A stretch of 7,986 nt of DNA, taken from the NCBI GenBank assembly GCA_009780765.1, contig WQZK01000078.1, positions 1 to 7,986 of the forward strand, given 5' to 3'. The notes beneath the pieces were generated by a model. That model was not told the origin of the DNA, did no database searches, and saw only the letters and a list, made by a program, of their open reading frames with translations. A program made the position numbers and the translations under genes. Below are positions 5,879 to 7,986 of this stretch, piece after piece (the stretch's first letter is position 1; every line of letters begins with the position of its first letter). Origin of the DNA: Defluviitaleaceae bacterium (GTDB lineage: Bacteria > Bacillota > Clostridia > Lachnospirales > UBA5962).

Positions 5879-5990
5879 TTTTTTTCATAATGTCATTGCG
5901 GACTTGATCCGCAATCCCACATCCCTTACTTTACAGATGAGATGTTGTGTGAGGTCCTGAATCAAGTTCAGGATGGCATGACGAAAAAAA
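5879..5990. repeat. 112-bp palindromic MITE/REP-like element
   Basis: The ends are perfectly inverted: TTTTTTTC (5879-5886) with GAAAAAAA (5983-5990), and GTCAT (5892-5896) with ATGAC (5978-5982). Inside are two mirrored hairpins. The left is ATTGCGGA/TCCGCAAT with loop CTTGA (5895-5915), the right TCCTGAA/TTCAGGA with loop TCAAG (5955-5973); each loop is the reverse complement of the other. The GTCAT-n-CGGACTTGATCCG core resembles short palindromic repeats common in many bacterial genomes. It codes for nothing. It is not an intrinsic terminator on either strand, because the T-run precedes and the A-run follows the structure. Confidence 0.75.
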
Positions 5991-6030
5991 TTTACAAGAA
6001 ACTATTATGATGTAAGCTGTTGAGGGTGGA

Positions 6031-6045
6031 AATAACGCTGTTATT
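6031..6045 (-). terminator. Weak hairpin past the cyclase gene
   Basis: AATAAC, the loop GCT and GTTATT form a perfect 6-bp but AT-rich stem, 17 bp beyond the cyclase stop. On the minus strand it is followed by only about three T. It may be a poor terminator of the kam unit or simply AT-rich chance. Confidence 0.22.
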
Positions 6046-6061
6046 GTTTTATCTTGAATAA

Positions 6062-6640
6062 CTACTGATTTGTCCCATCAATTAACACGGCTCTAACAGG
6101 TGAACCGTCTGAACCACGCATATGAAGCGGAAATGCAGAAAGGATATATTCACCTGGATTGACATTTGATAAAATTAACCCCTCTAACGGAATAATCCCC
6201 TTTTCAAGTAACGCCACATGAACATTTAATGGGTGGCTCATATTTCCAACACTTTGGCTCTCTACGCCAATTAATTTTACATGTGATTTTGCAATCAAAG
6301 TTGCCGCATTATCCGATAATTCGTTCTGGCCTTTGAAAAGCAATCGCTCATGGCAATTTGCTAGTATTTCCATTATTTCATTATCACCGATAATACCGTA
6401 AAGTTCAACGACGGTACACACACCATAAAACACGGATAAATCTAATTCGTGAACTGCTTTTCCGTTTGCGATAAAATGATTAGGTGCATCTATATGAGTT
6501 CCGCTGTGAACACTCATTGAAATGTTTGTGAGATTATAATTATCGTGTTGTATGGTTTTAGCTTGCTCATATCTTGGAGACATATCACCGGGGTACACAC
6601 GGCAAGAAAATAATTCTTGAGTAATATCAATAATTTTCAC
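6062..6640 (-). CDS. Cyclase-family metal hydrolase, kynurenine formamidase-like
   Basis: A predicted 192-aa hydrolase of the cyclase/KynB family. From the GTG at 6640 it begins MKIIDITQELFSC, the usual family start. The frame stays open to another GTG at 6703 (213 aa), but those 21 extra residues do not resemble the family. A GAGG sits 11 nt before the 6640 GTG. The metal-binding motif is HSGTHIDAPNHF (residues 45-56 of the short form), giving His45, His49, Asp51 and His55. A later HVALLEKGIIPLEGLIL supplies the second conserved His and the Glu. Family members hydrolyse amide or lactone-like bonds, N-formylkynurenine being the best known substrate. It lies downstream of kamD-kamE on the same strand, so it may process an amino acid fermentation intermediate or a formylated/lactam by-product (inference). 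No kynurenine gene is nearby. The exact start is uncertain. Confidence 0.82.
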   Translation of the reverse strand: MKIIDITQELFSCRVYPGDMSPRYEQAKTIQHDNYNLTNISMSVHSGTHIDAPNHFIANGKAVHELDLSVFYGVCTVVELYGIIGDNEIMEILANCHERLLFKGQNELSDNAATLIAKSHVKLIGVESQSVGNMSHPLNVHVALLEKGIIPLEGLILSNVNPGEYILSAFPLHMRGSDGSPVRAVLIDGTNQ

Positions 6641-6776
6641 TTCATCCACTACCTCACATAAGTTTTCGCACGTACCATGCTTGAGTATGGTACATAAGTG
6701 CACTCTTTGTTCTATTGCCTTAGTAATGATTCACTCAGCAAGTCGTTCGTTATTTACTCCTTTCACAGATGACATC
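6641..6776 (-). other. 136-nt stretch between kamE and the cyclase gene
   Basis: Immediately after the kamE stop an ATG (6775) opens a frame of 14 codons, MSSVKGVNNERLAE, ended by TGA at 6733-6731. The same frame then stays open into the cyclase gene. An AAAGGAG lies inside this short frame with no suitable start just after it. It may be a leader, a decayed small gene or an N-terminal extension broken by one stop. I do not recognise the peptide. Confidence 0.35.
6672..6693 (-). repeat. Perfect hairpin upstream of the cyclase start
   Basis: GTACCAT and ATGGTAC form a 7-bp perfect stem with an 8-nt loop; further out, GCAC and GTGC could extend it past a 4-nt bulge. It lies 32 nt before the preferred GTG start, so it may shape the leader between kamE and the cyclase gene. 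No U-run follows. Confidence 0.4.
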
Positions 6777-7532
6777 TTAGTTTTTGCTTTCTCCACGCAA
6801 AACCATCTCTCTCACCGCAAAACTAGCCACATCATTCGCATACTTACCTTGCCCAAAGCCTGCATCATAACCAAGCTCTTTCGCCAATTCGTTAGAAATA
6901 CGAGGCCCGCCGCAAATTAAAACTACATCTTGCCTAATCCCTTCGGCTTCTAGCATTTCAACTAATTCGGTTAAATTCTGCACATGCACATCTTTTTGCG
7001 TAACAGTTTGGCTAACTAAAAGCACATCGGCATTAAGTTCCTTCGCCTTTTTAATAAAGTCGTCGTTAGAAACTTGGCTACCCATGTTGTAAGCTTCTAT
7101 CATCTCATACCTTTCAAGCCCGTAATGCCCTGCAAAGCCTTTCATATTCATTATAGCATCAATTCCAACAGTGTGGGCGTCAGTCCCAGTTGAAGCACCA
7201 ACAATAACCACTTTACGGCCGATATTTTCACGGATATACTCAGAAACTTCTTCCATATCCATAACATCACCTTCAACAGTTTGCACCTCAATCGAATCAT
7301 AATCAACATCATGTATTACACTGCCATACACAACATAAAACGTAAATTCCTTATCCAAAGTGCCACTATGTGCAACATTTGGATCAAGAATACCCATTTT
7401 TTTTGCTAGAATTTTAGCGGCTTCTCTGCCCTTATCGTCGTTTTGTACAGGCAGTGTGAATGATATTTGCACCTTGCCATCATTCGCAGTATCTCCATAT
7501 GGTCTAATATTCTTTAAGTCAGTCACAATCAC
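6777..7532 (-). CDS. kamE: Lysine 5,6-aminomutase beta subunit
   Basis: The cobalamin-binding subunit of lysine 5,6-aminomutase, which moves the terminal amino group of D-lysine or L-beta-lysine to the neighbouring carbon (giving 2,5- or 3,5-diaminohexanoate) in anaerobic lysine fermentation. The protein is 251 aa, near the ~260 of known forms. Its N-terminal ~100 residues are the dimerisation/PLP-contact part; from residue 107 a Rossmann B12 domain begins (KVVIVGASTGTDAHTVGIDA). D118-x-H120-x-x-G123 is the base-off B12 motif, with H120 as cobalt ligand. K131 lies 11 residues later, the spacing of His133 and Lys144 in the Clostridium sticklandii enzyme, where that lysine binds PLP. GGPR (208-211) is the later cofactor loop. 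GTG is the start, sharing GTGA with the kamD stop (4-bp overlap, translational coupling). Confidence 0.95.
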   Translation of the reverse strand: MIVTDLKNIRPYGDTANDGKVQISFTLPVQNDDKGREAAKILAKKMGILDPNVAHSGTLDKEFTFYVVYGSVIHDVDYDSIEVQTVEGDVMDMEEVSEYIRENIGRKVVIVGASTGTDAHTVGIDAIMNMKGFAGHYGLERYEMIEAYNMGSQVSNDDFIKKAKELNADVLLVSQTVTQKDVHVQNLTELVEMLEAEGIRQDVVLICGGPRISNELAKELGYDAGFGQGKYANDVASFAVREMVLRGESKN

Positions 7533-7986
7533 GCACCGCCCTTCATCATATCTATAAACGGATTAAAATAGCCTGCCGATTTTAATACAACACCATTAAG
7601 CCCTTTGCCTGCATCTCGACCACGTTTAATTCCTGCAAAAATGCCTTGTTCTAAAGTTTTAAATAGCTTATTTTCTTCAATTTCTTTAAGTAAATCGCAT
7701 GCTTTTTCTAAAACTTCTTGTGCACGCTTTTGAATTATGCCGTCTTCTTTAAATTCAATTTCATCACCCAAATCTGCCATTGTGTTGAAGATATATCTTG
7801 CACTATCAATACCCAATGCTCTGTCCGACATAAACGGCGTATGAATAGCCTCTGTAAGCATACCAAGCAAGTGTATTTTTTGACCCGTCATAATACTAAC
7901 CGAGTTAAACAAGGCATTTTGAACGGTTCCTTTAAAAATATCGCCCGTCATAAACTTTGTTGGTGGCATATATTTTAAAGGAGCAT
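7529..7986 (-). CDS. kamD: Lysine 5,6-aminomutase alpha subunit, C-terminal part
   Basis: The gene enters from the right edge; about 152 codons of a normally ~520-aa protein are present. The frame is open to the window end and reads APLKYMPPTKFMTGDIFKG at the edge, so the ATG at 7969 is internal. Recognisable KamD segments are GQKIHLLGMLTEAIHTPFM (residues 29-47 from that Met) and SARYIFNTMADLGDEIEF. The alpha subunit is the TIM-barrel partner that holds substrate and PLP phosphate, while KamE brings adenosylcobalamin and the PLP lysine. The stop TGA overlaps the kamE GTG by 4 bp. Genes further upstream, such as kamA or kdd/kce/kal, lie outside the window if present. Confidence 0.93.
   Translation of the reverse strand, partial: APLKYMPPTKFMTGDIFKGTVQNALFNSVSIMTGQKIHLLGMLTEAIHTPFMSDRALGIDSARYIFNTMADLGDEIEFKEDGIIQKRAQEVLEKACDLLKEIEENKLFKTLEQGIFAGIKRGRDAGKGLNGVVLKSAGYFNPFIDMMKGGA

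Larger units (their letters stand above)
5761..6061. other. 301-bp gene-free region
   Basis: No credible coding sequence is seen on either strand. It holds, from low to high coordinates, the ribosome binding site and -10-like box of the Dabb gene, an AT-rich stretch with no clear signal (5781-5878), a palindromic repeat element (5879-5990), and a weak hairpin past the cyclase gene (6031-6045). Confidence 0.7.

Noticed and set aside
5879..5990. Palindromic element as an intrinsic terminator
   Set aside because: On both strands the T-run comes before the stem and the A-run after it, so no U-tail follows the hairpin.
6690..6733. Selenocysteine at the TGA (6733-6731) with the downstream hairpin as insertion element
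   Set aside because: The hairpin starts about 37 nt after the TGA, too far for a bacterial SECIS, and the region is not conserved in the cyclase family as far as I know.
6681..6920. Plus-strand open frame across the end of kamE and the cyclase leader
   Set aside because: Mostly antisense to kamE and without a convincing start signal or recognisable family.
7529..7969. Complete small gene starting at the ATG at 7969
   Set aside because: The frame continues upstream to the window edge with family-like residues (APLKY), so this is the C-terminal part of kamD.
7360..7978. Plus-strand open frames opposite kamD and kamE
   Set aside because: Antisense to strongly recognised genes; no family features.

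Overview
The window looks like chromosomal DNA from a low-GC, anaerobic, probably spore-forming Clostridia-type Bacillota. The reasons are AT-rich sequence, strong AGGAGG-type ribosome binding sites, GTG/TTG starts, lysine 5,6-aminomutase genes (kamD, kamE) of anaerobic lysine fermentation, and an aspartokinase gene divergent from what appears to be the start of a dipicolinate synthase A-like gene.

Layout. 1-119 (minus): start of a DpaA-like gene that runs off the left edge. 120-256: divergent control region. 257-2392 (plus): aspartokinase followed after 3 bp by a P-loop ATPase of the PRK06851 type. 2391-2428: a near-symmetrical hairpin that can terminate both converging units. 2451-5760 (minus): a tight five-gene unit read Dabb protein > SDR oxidoreductase > MaoC hydratase > APH-type kinase > metallo-beta-lactamase-fold hydrolase, with gaps of 19, 49, 23 and 21 bp. 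5761-6061: a 301-bp gene-free stretch holding a ~112-bp palindromic repeat element. 6062-7986 (minus): kamD (3' part), kamE and a kynurenine-formamidase-like cyclase gene.

How the genes may work together. The left part fits supply of aspartyl phosphate into the diaminopimelate/lysine/dipicolinate branch, perhaps for sporulation. The right part is lysine fermentation through 5,6-aminomutase. The middle operon combines a 3-hydroxyacyl-CoA hydratase/dehydrogenase-like pair (MaoC + SDR) with a small-molecule kinase, a Dabb barrel protein and a hydrolase. Each family is recognisable, but I do not recognise the combination as a named pathway, and it is the best candidate here for an undescribed system. 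No rRNA, tRNA, CRISPR array, transposase or phage gene is visible.
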